From: a virus
Length of the DNA: 64,000 nt
Virus record (IMG/VR): IMGVR_UViG_3300018080_008188
Coordinates: 1-64,000 of that record
Reading direction: 5' to 3' (one strand)
Positions within the stretch are counted from its first letter, which is position 1, and the number at the start of each line of letters is the position of its first letter. Shown here piece by piece: positions 1 to 9,100 of the stretch. Both the position numbers and the translations under genes were made by a program. The notes under the pieces are model-generated. The model did not search any database and had not been told where the DNA came from. It saw only the letters and a program-made list of their open reading frames with translations.

Positions 1-6
1 GCCGCA

Positions 7-996
7 ATGATAATGAAGAAGGCGGCCATGGACAGGCTTCCGGCGCTGTCGATCGACCTGTGGAGCGACGAGCAGCTGGGGGAGGTTCTGAACACTCCCG
101 AGCTTGCCGAGAAGCTTGCTGGCAAAGTCGAAGAAATCAAGGTCATGCCCGGAGTTTCGCTCAACATGCTGGCTGCGGCCGTCATGAGGGCGCTGCGCGC
201 CGGCATCAAGGTTCCGGAAGAGGTCATGGCGCGCGCCGTGGATGAGCTGAAGAAGTTTCCCAAGCTGATGGGCAAGATCGGCCCCGAACGCAAGCCACAG
301 GGTCTGACCGAAGTCGGTCCCGCGCGCGAGATGGGATGGTGGGGAATCTGGCTGTACGGACAGCCCTTAGGCTTTGTGGACAGCAAAAGCTCCGCATGGC
401 TCGTGAAAAACCGCCTTGCCAACCGCTTTTCGGAAGATCCTGAAAGCGCCGGAATCTGGTTCAAAAGAAACATGGCAGCTATTCTGGAGCACGAGATTCA
501 GCGACAGCTCTCGACCGCCGGTCATGCCGAATGGTTTACGACGAGGCCGGATAAGATTCCGACCGACACAAAAGCTTTGCGCCAGATGATGGGTCCGGGC
601 TCGTCCAGGGAGCGCAAGAAGCTGATAGAGAAAGCTGTCGATGTTTTCAAGACTCCGGAAGATTTCGAACCCTCCAAAGAATCGGTCATAACCACCGGTA
701 GTCCGGACCCCGACACTAAAGAATCTGCGAAATGGGACAAAACATACCACGAGTCCGGACTTTCCGCAGACGAGGGCAACACATTCGGAAACCAAGCCAA
801 TGCGTCGTACAGGCGTTCGAGAAAGGCTGCCGAAGATTTCGTGCAGCCGTGGGCGGACGAAATCAACCGCAAAACCGACCTGGAACACCCGGAACACGAA
901 TACATGGAGGAGATGGAAAAGGAAAGCTCGTTTCCTCCGATGGCCAGAAAAAGGAGAGTGAAGTCGCCTCCCCTTTCCATGAGAAAAGGAAGGTAG
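7..996 (+). CDS. hypothetical protein upstream of portal (5' end may lie outside the window)
   Basis: I do not recognise this 329-residue protein. Only six bases precede the ATG at 7 and they are open in the same frame, so the true start may lie upstream; a second in-frame ATG is at 13. It is soluble and charged, mostly predicted helix, with no signal peptide or membrane segment. Its most distinctive patch is the Trp-rich MGWWGIWLYG at residues 109-118, and the C-terminus is strongly basic. The stop lies three bases before the portal start, so the two genes are surely co-translated. Terminase genes often sit upstream of portals, but I see no Walker A motif and no nuclease motif, so I do not call it terminase. 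Confidence 0.75.
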   Translation: MIMKKAAMDRLPALSIDLWSDEQLGEVLNTPELAEKLAGKVEEIKVMPGVSLNMLAAAVMRALRAGIKVPEEVMARAVDELKKFPKLMGKIGPERKPQGLTEVGPAREMGWWGIWLYGQPLGFVDSKSSAWLVKNRLANRFSEDPESAGIWFKRNMAAILEHEIQRQLSTAGHAEWFTTRPDKIPTDTKALRQMMGPGSSRERKKLIEKAVDVFKTPEDFEPSKESVITTGSPDPDTKESAKWDKTYHESGLSADEGNTFGNQANASYRRSRKAAEDFVQPWADEINRKTDLEHPEHEYMEEMEKESSFPPMARKRRVKSPPLSMRKGR

Positions 997-999
997 CAC

Positions 1000-3900
1000 A
1001 TGATAGTCAGGCAAGGGGTAAAAGCATCCCATGTTCCAAAAACCGTGAGGGTCATGCCGAAAGTGGCCAGTCTCCTCTCCGAGGAGAGGCGCCAGCAGCT
1101 GGCAGACGATGTGCTGGGCGGTCGCATAAGGGAGGGGCATAGCTATGCCGGTAGTCCTCTTGTGCGCGGAGGGGCGGCAGAGCCCCCGCCTCAGCCGATG
1201 GACCGCGGGATCGTGCGCGGCACATGGGCGGCCCCATACGACCCGTATCCCGCAAGAAGCAGAAAATCGGACATGGGATCATTGGCAGCCGTGGCGCACA
1301 GCCCGTCGTACAAGAAGGCGCAGCTGGAGAAGACCGCCGCCACCACGGCGACCTCTGGCGGAAGAACGACTTCAGCCGGAGCATCCGTCGAGAGGCTGGC
1401 GCCGGAAGTGTATTCCCCGCTGTTCACGATGGCGAACCTCAACCTGCCGCGAGACAGGATCACGGTGAACGCCTGGCTTAGGAACTTTTACGATTTGCAT
1501 CCGATCGTGCGCAACGCCATCACGCTTCACGCCACATACCCGATCAGCAAGTTGACTGTTAAGTGCGCGAACCATGATGTCGAGAACTTCTTCAACGACA
1601 TGGCCGAGGAGATGGACCTTCTTGGCGTGCTGTCCCAAGTCGCCTTGGAATACTGGAAAATGGGCGAGTGCGTGCCTGGAAATTCAATGATCACTACTAA
1701 GAACGGTGATAAGCGGGCTGTTGATATACAGGTTGGCGATCTTGTTTTGACACATGAGGGAAGGTTTAGGAAAGTTGCCCAGAGACTTGTAAATTGGAAG
1801 CACAGCGAAGTGATCGGTATCAGAGCACGTTGTTTTCCAGAAGTCATGGAGGTATCTGGGAACCATCCGATCATGGCAGTAAATATGGCCGGGAAAACGG
1901 GTTATATGAAAAGATGCGTCGTCAAAAATGGGGTTGTCACATATGTCAAGGACTTGGATAAGGGACGTCGGTGGACTGCTGCTGAAAATCTCAGCAAGGG
2001 AGATCTTCTTGTAATTCCTGTAAACAGGGATGTTGAAGACAACAGTCGCATGACAGCACAATGGTGCCGCATGCTTGGTCTTTGGCTGGCGGAAGGGTCT
2101 TTTGGAAAAAATACGGATGGAGAGGTTAAACACCCGATTATAAGCAATTACAATGACAACCTATGGCGCGACTATGAGAGCGTATTTGACAAATGTGGAA
2201 TGCGCTTGGTAAAATCCAAAACCAACGGAAATGGCGCTCTAAGGTCCAAAGCCGCTGGTCGCTGGAAAACCGCCGAAGAAGCAAGGTTTCTGTATAAGAA
2301 TGCAGGTCAATATTCTGGCGGAAAGATTTTGTCTCGTGCCGTGATGCTTCTTCCTCCAAAAAAACAACTTGAGATTATTGCCGGTTTTGTAGACGGTGAT
2401 GGGTGGATACATCGCGGAGCAATTGAAATGGGAACCGTATCAAGAAATCTTGCGATACAATTCAGGCAAATACTTGCGCGCAATTGGATTCTGGCCTCTG
2501 TAGGTCTTGATAAAAGGTCTGAACGCCGAGAAGACAGGAAAAACTTGTATACAATATGTATTCCTGGCATGTATGCCAAAAAATTCACTTTGTGCTCGCG
2601 ATTGTCTGGAAAACTTGACCGTCAGAGAAAACTCCATCCGTCAAGACCAAACAGCCTCCCAAGAAACAAGTTTGGAAAAGATGGTCACATTTTGTCGCCC
2701 ATCATATCTGTTGACCGTCGCAGACTATCAAAGGGAGAGCCGCTATTTAATTTTGAAGTTGAGGAAGACAATTCGTATTGTTCTCATGGGTTCGCCGTAC
2801 ACAATTGTTTTCCGTACGCTGAACTGGACGAACATACGGGTAAATGGCGCAAAATCATTATACAAAATCCTGACTACATACACGTCAAGAAAACAGTGGT
2901 ATCAAGCGAGCCCGTGATATCCCTGCGCCCGGACAAGGTCCTACAGCGCATTGTGATGAGCAACAACCCGGCTGACATACAGCTTCGCAAGCAGATACCG
3001 ACCGATGTCCTGTACCATGTGCGCAAGGGGCAGAACATACCGCTGGACAACTTCAACGTGAGCCACCTCAAGCTTCTGTCAAGCCCGTACGATGTGCGTG
3101 GAACCAGCGTGATCGTCAGCGTATTCAAGGACCTGATGCTATACGACAAGCTGCGCGAAGCCAAGTACGCCCAAGCCGACGGTCTGGTCAATCCCATAAC
3201 ACTTGTTAAGGTTGGAGGAACAGCCGAGGGGGAATACCACCCCACTCCTGAGGATATAGAATACTGGAGAAATATCATAGAGGAAGCTCAGTATGACAAA
3301 GACTTCAAGATCATTACGCATGCCGGAATGGCAATCGAGCGCGTAGGCGCCTCCGGTTCCGTGCTGGAAGTCGGGAGCGACATAGACCTCATCATCAAGA
3401 ACGTGTTTTGGGGGCTCATGGTTCCGCAGGCTGTCGTCGACTCCGAGAGCGCAGCCTATGCGTCGGCATCGATCGGATTGGAGGTTCTCAGGCAAAGATA
3501 CTTCAACTTCAGGAACATGCTGGCCAAGTGGCTGGTCAACAAGATTTTCGCGCCGATCAGCGAGATTCAGGGTTTCTACGAGTACAAGGACGGTGAGAAG
3601 CGCCTCATCGTCCCCGAGGTGGAGTGGAACCACATGAACCTGTACGACCTGCAGGACTATGTGGCCAACATTTCCAGCCTCGTGACGAGCAAGCAGGCGT
3701 CGCTGCAGACCCTGTATCGCAGCCTGGGTCTCAACTACGAGGAAGAGCGGAAAAAGATGCGCCATGAGATGATCGACAATGTCATCACCCAGCGCGAGGA
3801 GGCTGTGCTTGGCACGCTGCCGCTTACGCACCTGCGCAGCATCGACCCGGAGCAGGAGATCATGGAGCCGCTTCCTGGGGAGGAAGGCATGGCGCCTGTC

Positions 3901-4152
3901 GGGGGAATGGGAGCAATGCCTGGTGGAATGGGCGGAGAGATGGGCGGAATGCCCGGAGGCATGCCCGGAGGTCTTGGCGGGGGAGGCGGAATGGGTCCTC
4001 TCGGCATGCCTGAGCTGGGTCCTCCAGGAGCCGGCGGCGAAATGGGCGGTCCGGGAGCTCCCATGGGCGGCGGAGCAACGCCGCCGCTTGGTCCCGGCAC
4101 GCCGGGGGCGGCGCCTATCGAAGGCGGTCCTGGCGGCCTTCCGCCCCTCTAG
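1000..4152 (+). CDS. portal protein precursor containing an intein
   Basis: The precursor has 1050 residues; removing the intein (residues 224-602) leaves a 671-residue portal, a normal size for large tailed phages. The portal forms the dodecameric ring at the unique capsid vertex through which DNA is packaged and ejected. The call rests on the C-terminal extein, which has the helical pattern of portals (around QAVVDSESAAYASASIG), and on position at the head of a cluster with protease-scaffold and capsid genes. Residues from about 957 to the end are a low-complexity Gly/Met/Pro tail. The start is the ATG after AAAGGAAGG, four bases past the previous stop. The intein is more AT-rich than the exteins. 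Portal identity is by pattern and context, not by search. Confidence 0.85.
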   Translation: MIVRQGVKASHVPKTVRVMPKVASLLSEERRQQLADDVLGGRIREGHSYAGSPLVRGGAAEPPPQPMDRGIVRGTWAAPYDPYPARSRKSDMGSLAAVAHSPSYKKAQLEKTAATTATSGGRTTSAGASVERLAPEVYSPLFTMANLNLPRDRITVNAWLRNFYDLHPIVRNAITLHATYPISKLTVKCANHDVENFFNDMAEEMDLLGVLSQVALEYWKMGECVPGNSMITTKNGDKRAVDIQVGDLVLTHEGRFRKVAQRLVNWKHSEVIGIRARCFPEVMEVSGNHPIMAVNMAGKTGYMKRCVVKNGVVTYVKDLDKGRRWTAAENLSKGDLLVIPVNRDVEDNSRMTAQWCRMLGLWLAEGSFGKNTDGEVKHPIISNYNDNLWRDYESVFDKCGMRLVKSKTNGNGALRSKAAGRWKTAEEARFLYKNAGQYSGGKILSRAVMLLPPKKQLEIIAGFVDGDGWIHRGAIEMGTVSRNLAIQFRQILARNWILASVGLDKRSERREDRKNLYTICIPGMYAKKFTLCSRLSGKLDRQRKLHPSRPNSLPRNKFGKDGHILSPIISVDRRRLSKGEPLFNFEVEEDNSYCSHGFAVHNCFPYAELDEHTGKWRKIIIQNPDYIHVKKTVVSSEPVISLRPDKVLQRIVMSNNPADIQLRKQIPTDVLYHVRKGQNIPLDNFNVSHLKLLSSPYDVRGTSVIVSVFKDLMLYDKLREAKYAQADGLVNPITLVKVGGTAEGEYHPTPEDIEYWRNIIEEAQYDKDFKIITHAGMAIERVGASGSVLEVGSDIDLIIKNVFWGLMVPQAVVDSESAAYASASIGLEVLRQRYFNFRNMLAKWLVNKIFAPISEIQGFYEYKDGEKRLIVPEVEWNHMNLYDLQDYVANISSLVTSKQASLQTLYRSLGLNYEEERKKMRHEMIDNVITQREEAVLGTLPLTHLRSIDPEQEIMEPLPGEEGMAPVGGMGAMPGGMGGEMGGMPGGMPGGLGGGGGMGPLGMPELGPPGAGGEMGGPGAPMGGGATPPLGPGTPGAAPIEGGPGGLPPL
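1669..2805 (+). mobile_element. intein with LAGLIDADG homing endonuclease, inserted in the portal
   Basis: This 379-residue element self-splices from the portal. It starts with Cys224 (CVPGNSMI, block A). Block B is GNHPIM with His289. The two dodecapeptide motifs are LGLWLAEG (359-366) and GFVDGDGW (462-469), whose acidic residues are the expected catalytic pair. Block F/G is FNFEVEEDNSY leading to GFAVHN, followed by the +1 residue Cys603. All splicing residues (Cys1, block B His, His-Asn, Cys+1) are present, so it should be active. The interval is visibly more AT-rich than the flanks, which fits recent arrival by homing. Boundaries follow from the motif rules: Cys224 codon at 1669-1671, last Asn codon at 2803-2805. 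Confidence 0.93.
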
Positions 4153-4164
4153 GAAAGGTGAGAA

Positions 4165-4587
4165 ATGGAAAAGTCTGACCTGCTGTTCAAGTCTGCCTGC
4201 CAAAAATGGCATGCAAGGTTTGGAAAGAGCATAAAAGAATCCAACGCTGAAGACGCAGGCGTCATGCGGAAGCATGTAGAGAGGCAGATAAATGCGTGGA
4301 TAGTTGAAAAGCGAAAAATCTCAAAAGAAATAACGGAGCTTGAGCGAATGCTTGCCGACGCCAAAAAAAAGCACTATTCGGCCAGGCTCAGAGCTTCAAT
4401 GCTTGAGCAGCTGTACATTTTCATGAAGCGCGGCGAAAGAGTCATCAGGGACGACATTAGGCGCTTAGCAGACAAGAAAACTGCCGAAGGGGTCGGGGAA
4501 AAAGGGACCAAAGTCGAAGGGGATGTTTTCGCTGCAAAAGAAGACAAAAAGAGCAAATTTTCCGGAGGGGAAAATGACAACGAATAA
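4165..4587 (+). CDS. small coiled-coil protein of unknown function
   Basis: This is an unrecognised 140-residue, highly charged protein. Residues about 30-85 look like a continuous amphipathic helix or coiled coil, with dense Lys, Glu and Arg, and the C-terminus is Lys/Glu-rich and probably disordered. The start follows AGGAAAGGTGAG twelve bases after the portal stop. The last 14 bases overlap the next gene, which points to translational coupling. Its place right after the portal would suit a head accessory or internal protein, but nothing in the sequence shows a specific role. Confidence 0.7.
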   Translation: MEKSDLLFKSACQKWHARFGKSIKESNAEDAGVMRKHVERQINAWIVEKRKISKEITELERMLADAKKKHYSARLRASMLEQLYIFMKRGERVIRDDIRRLADKKTAEGVGEKGTKVEGDVFAAKEDKKSKFSGGENDNE

Positions 4588-6169
4588 AAAGCTGATGCTG
4601 GCAAAGCTGGCTTCCATGTCGCATTTTCTGGACGACGCTGGTTTGTATGCGGACGCTGACATCATCGATGCGACTATTAAGCGCATTGCAAGCAAACCTG
4701 GCAATCTGGAAATGCTGAAGGAGGCCGGATTTTGGCGCAACATCATGAAGCGAATTTCAGGAAGAGCCAGGCGCATCCTCGAAAAGAGTTATCGCAACAT
4801 GTACAGCCGCGCTTTGGAATCGCAGAAGCAGATGGAAGTCGGTCTTCAGAGCATGTTGGAAAAGGCTAAAGAACTAAGGAAACCGCTCAAATTGTACGAC
4901 ATCGGCGGATGGCAGCGTGGCGTGGCATCTGTCCTAACCGGGGTCAACATTCCGAATTTCGTTGCGTATCACGATTTCCAGCAGGCCTTTAACACCTACC
5001 AGAAGGAAATGAGCCAGCAGCTCACCGGCGGTGAGATAGGCGACATTGGTGGGGAAGGCATTCAGCCGGTTCCGGAATTCGGCGAGGAGCCTGCGGCACC
5101 CGCTTCGGAAGGGGAGTCTGCCGGTCCCCAAGAGCTTCCGGGAGCCGAGTTTCTCAGAAGGCGTGAAAGAGAGGAGGGGGATGTGCCCGTACAGCAGCCT
5201 TATTTGCGCCAGCTGTGGGAGGAGTCCGAAAGGCCCGTGTCTTCGCTTCCGGTTCAGGAAGAGCACAAGCCCCCTTTCGCGGGCGGGGACGAGCCTGAAG
5301 AAGCGGGCGAACTGCCAAAATTGCCTGATGAACTTCCAGGTCCTGGAGAAGCGCCTGAGGTTGCCAAGGAACTTCCTGAGAAGGAGCCGGAAGCGGCACC
5401 CGAGCCTCAAGCTGAGCTGAAAACTACTCCCGGTGAGCCTGCGGCAGAACCTGAAGCCGCAGAGGTTGCTTGGGAAGAAGAGCCTGAAGTTCCGGAGGCG
5501 CCGGAAGAAGCCAGCATGACCGAAGAAGAGAAAGATGCTGCCGAGCCGGAAGTGCCCGAGGAAGCTACCGACGAGGAAGGCGAGGAGGTTAGGGAGGAAC
5601 AGTGGACGGAGCGGGTTTTCAGCGGAGTTAAAAAGAGTTCGCGCAAGATACCTGTGGAAGTGTCGTCCGACGGCACCAAGATGCGTATGCCTTTTAAAGA
5701 CTACAAGAGGTTCGTCATGGGCATCAATGCCGATAGCCTCCCCGAAGCCGCCAGAAAGGCCGCCGGCAAAAACCGGCCGTTTCGCGAGACCGCGGATGGA
5801 ATAGTTCCCAACTGGGGCACTGCTCCGGACCAGCTAATAATGTTTATGGGTCCGGTATATTGGGACTCCAAGGTCGTCGACAACTACATAGTTATGAGCA
5901 GGACAGACAAGCCGCTTGACTGGGAGCAGGCGCCGGAGAGGCAGAGGGCGTTGTTCAGCCGGCATCTTGAGGAGCTTGAGAAGGCAAAGCGCGAAGCTGC
6001 GAAAAGAAAGGCCAGGATCATGCGAATCGCCGCGGACTATGAAGAAGCCGAAGGGGAAGACGACGGGGACCAGGAGAATCCAATCGACGCGCTTTCGGAA
6101 GCCGCCCGCGAGCTTCTTGGACAAAGCTCTGTGCGCATGACCGATATCGTTAGGATAGCGCGTTCGTAG
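4574..6169 (+). CDS. virion-cluster protein with N-terminal helical-hairpin module and acidic repeat region
   Basis: This 531-residue protein starts at 4574, not at the in-frame upstream codon 4523, because GGAGGGG lies just before this ATG. Residues 8-39 hold a helical hairpin (LASMSHFLDDAGLYADADII) that recurs in at least eight other genes of this cluster. The middle, about residues 160-345, is a Pro/Glu/Ala low-complexity region, very acidic and probably disordered. A folded part follows (about 350-480, with MGPVYWDSKVVDNYIV), then a Lys/Glu helix and a terminus resembling hairpin flanks (DIVRIARS). No enzyme motif is visible. The acidic middle and position suggest an internal head or scaffold-associated protein; this is inference. 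Confidence 0.75.
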   Translation: MTTNKKLMLAKLASMSHFLDDAGLYADADIIDATIKRIASKPGNLEMLKEAGFWRNIMKRISGRARRILEKSYRNMYSRALESQKQMEVGLQSMLEKAKELRKPLKLYDIGGWQRGVASVLTGVNIPNFVAYHDFQQAFNTYQKEMSQQLTGGEIGDIGGEGIQPVPEFGEEPAAPASEGESAGPQELPGAEFLRRREREEGDVPVQQPYLRQLWEESERPVSSLPVQEEHKPPFAGGDEPEEAGELPKLPDELPGPGEAPEVAKELPEKEPEAAPEPQAELKTTPGEPAAEPEAAEVAWEEEPEVPEAPEEASMTEEEKDAAEPEVPEEATDEEGEEVREEQWTERVFSGVKKSSRKIPVEVSSDGTKMRMPFKDYKRFVMGINADSLPEAARKAAGKNRPFRETADGIVPNWGTAPDQLIMFMGPVYWDSKVVDNYIVMSRTDKPLDWEQAPERQRALFSRHLEELEKAKREAAKRKARIMRIAADYEEAEGEDDGDQENPIDALSEAARELLGQSSVRMTDIVRIARS

Positions 6170-6177
6170 GAGGAAGC

Positions 6178-9100
6178 ATGCCCAGCATGGAGCCAGTGGC
6201 GCTTATGCGCCTGACGGAAACAGACGATCCGGACGAGTTGCTTAAAGAATGCGACAGGGACGACCTTGTGGTGGAGCACAAGCTGGACGGATGGAAGACC
6301 CAGATTGTCAAGAAAGACGGCAAGGTCTCGATCTATAGCAGGCGCGGGCAGGAAGTGACGGAGAATTTTCCCGAAATAGCCAAGGCTCTCTCAGGAATGC
6401 CGGACGGCACGCACATTGAGGGCGAGCTTGTCTACTGGAACGGAGGTAAGCAGGAGATAGGAAAAATGACCTCCTTGGCAAACAGTTCCGCCGAAAAATC
6501 GAGAAGCATGGCAAAGAGTCTTCCCGGGACTGTCAAATTCCATGCTTATGACATCATCAGAAAAGGCGGAAGCGATGTTTCGGGAAAGCCGTTTTCGGAG
6601 CGTAGGAAGATGCTGGAAAGCGCTGTCAGAAAGTCGGAAAAGATCAAGATTACAGAACAGTATCCCTTCTCATCATGGCAGGACGAGACAAAAAGAGCCG
6701 TCAAATCGGGCGGCGAAGGAATCGTGATCAAGCTCAAGAGTGCCACATATCATTGGAAGCCGTCGGGGGAGAGGGAGCCAAAGCCTTCCGGAACCATGTG
6801 GAAGTACAAGGGCGGCGGAGGAAAAAGCGATTCTGACGACTTTGTCGTGTACGACATGTCGATAGGAGAAAAGGGGAAAGCCAAAGCTAAGTTCGGTCAG
6901 TACTACAAGGATAAGCTGTACCACATCAGCGAAATCAGCAACTTGTCCGCAGAAGACGAAAAGAAGTTCAGGAAAAAGCTGAACAATGGACCATTCGTTA
7001 TAGAGATAGGGTTTCAGGAACGCGTCCCCAAGGGCTTGCGGCATCAGAAGTTTCTCAGGTTCCGGGACGACAAGGGCACCAAGGATGCCACGATGGGCGA
7101 ATTCCACGCCAAGCACATAGGCAAAATGAAGCTGGCAAAAGAGGCTATGCGCTTTGCAAGGCTTATTGCCTTGGCATCCGGGTCTGCCAAAATCATGCCG
7201 TTTTCGCGCAGTTGCCGCAAAAGCCTGGAGTGCGGGGACAAAAGCGTTACGCACAGGAGGGGTGATGAGCTTGGCAAATACGAAAGCGGCCAAGTGTGGG
7301 AAGCCGGATCGTACGGCGGAAAACGCTGGGGCATCATGCTTCGCGTTGCCAATGTGGAAAGAAAAAAGTGCGGAGAGGTCAAGAGTAAAGAAATGGATCC
7401 AGACGGAGATGTGGACATTGTGTCTTTCAAAGCGATAATTGACAAGGAGGCGTTTTTAAAGGGTCTCAAGATTCCTAGCTATCAGGAGCTTGTCGACCAT
7501 CTGAAAAGCCTCATCACCAGCCGAAAGAGTCCGTCCGAGCCGCCGACCGTACAGCCGGGTTTGGCGCTTGAAAGGCATGTGCCATCCGGATCGACAAAAG
7601 CCAATGCGCTTACGGCCGTTCCGGAGATCGATGTGCGGAAAGCCTATAATGTGATTGCTGGTCTTGAAAGCAGAGGCAAGTTTGTTGTCGGCGATTCCGG
7701 CACTTCTTTCGGAACCGTGCAGGTACAGCTGGGGAGCTTCGTGCGCCAGCTGATGAAAGACAGGCATCTGGAAGAGGCTTCCGGTCTTAGCAGGGACGAG
7801 CTTGCCAACATAGCCGCGTCGTGGCGCGAGGCATACAGCAAGCTCAGAAAAGCGGGCAGGAAGATCTGGAAGCCCGGATATGTGCGCGTGGACGAGAGCG
7901 CCGTTCGCGAAACTATGAAAAACAAGCGCAAGGTTTCGCGATGGGGAGGAAAGCTGGTGGTGCGCCACAGCCCCCAGAACATGCCGGGCATAGTCGTCAA
8001 GCGAAATGGAAGGTTTGTGGGGCTTGTCCTGGACCTAGACTATCTCAGAAATGAAATCGGCTTGAATGTCAACAGGTACATGGACAGGCTGTATCTCATA
8101 ACCGGACAGTACATAACTTCGGCCGTCGTTCGCAATTCCATAGCCAGGCTGCTCGTGGAGCAGAAGACGGGCGGAGCCTTCAGTAAATTCAGCAAGACAT
8201 TCACATCCAGGAATGTCAACGGCAATGCCAGCCTGCGCGCGCTTGCGGACAGGGCTTCCCAGCGCAACTTTTCCGCTCGCGCAAGGAGCGTCATGCAGGC
8301 CATACGGGAGTCCGGATACGATGTGGGAAATCCGCAGGCGTTCAACGCGTACCAGCTGCTGGCCATATCGAATGCGAGCGGCGTCGGCCGCGTCAGGGAT
8401 TTTCTCATGAACTGCCGCCTGTTCACCAGTGCGAATCTATATTATCTGAAGCGCGGAAATATCGCGCTGACGCGCGCGGGAATACCGTCCAGAATGCCTC
8501 CGCGCGGCGGAATTGCTGGCTTTCCGACTGAAAAGCTGAAAAAATGCCGAATTTCGGCTGCTGAAAAGCTGTCTGGAATTGTGGCGACGGCGGCAGAAAT
8601 GACAGAGCCCATTCCGGGATCAGGCATTGCCGGAGCTGTCAAGTACATCATAAGCCGCTATTTCGAAATGAGGGAAATTCCCCGGTACGAAATGCAGTTC
8701 GGACCTGTCGCGGCAATGTTTCCTCTGCCGAATCAAAGGCTCCTGAAAGTGGTGCTCAAAGGAAACATCGACATAAGCGAGGTCAGAGGGCTTCTTCCGG
8801 ACAAAATGGGCGGCTTCGACATCGAGTACATTGAAGGTCCGAAAAGAAAGTACGAGCCGAGCCCGAGCGCCGAATATGAGGTTCCCGCCGAACGCGAGTT
8901 CGAACGCGAGCAGGCGACGCCGGCAGATGTCGTGTCGCTGCTTCCGCTTCAGATGATGTCCAGATATATCCACCTTCTTGGCGCAGTAAAGAAACAGCTC
9001 GACGAAGAGGGCAAAAGCGTTTCTGACAGGGACCTCAAGGCAACGGTTCTCATGCATGTCGCGGACGAGCATGGGATGTCAAAGGAAGACCTGGAGGGAA

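Noticed and set aside
3139-4275. 378-codon minus-strand frame opposite the portal C-terminus
   Set aside because: It has no ribosome site, its translation is Arg/His/Ala-rich low complexity, and the plus-strand portal is secure.
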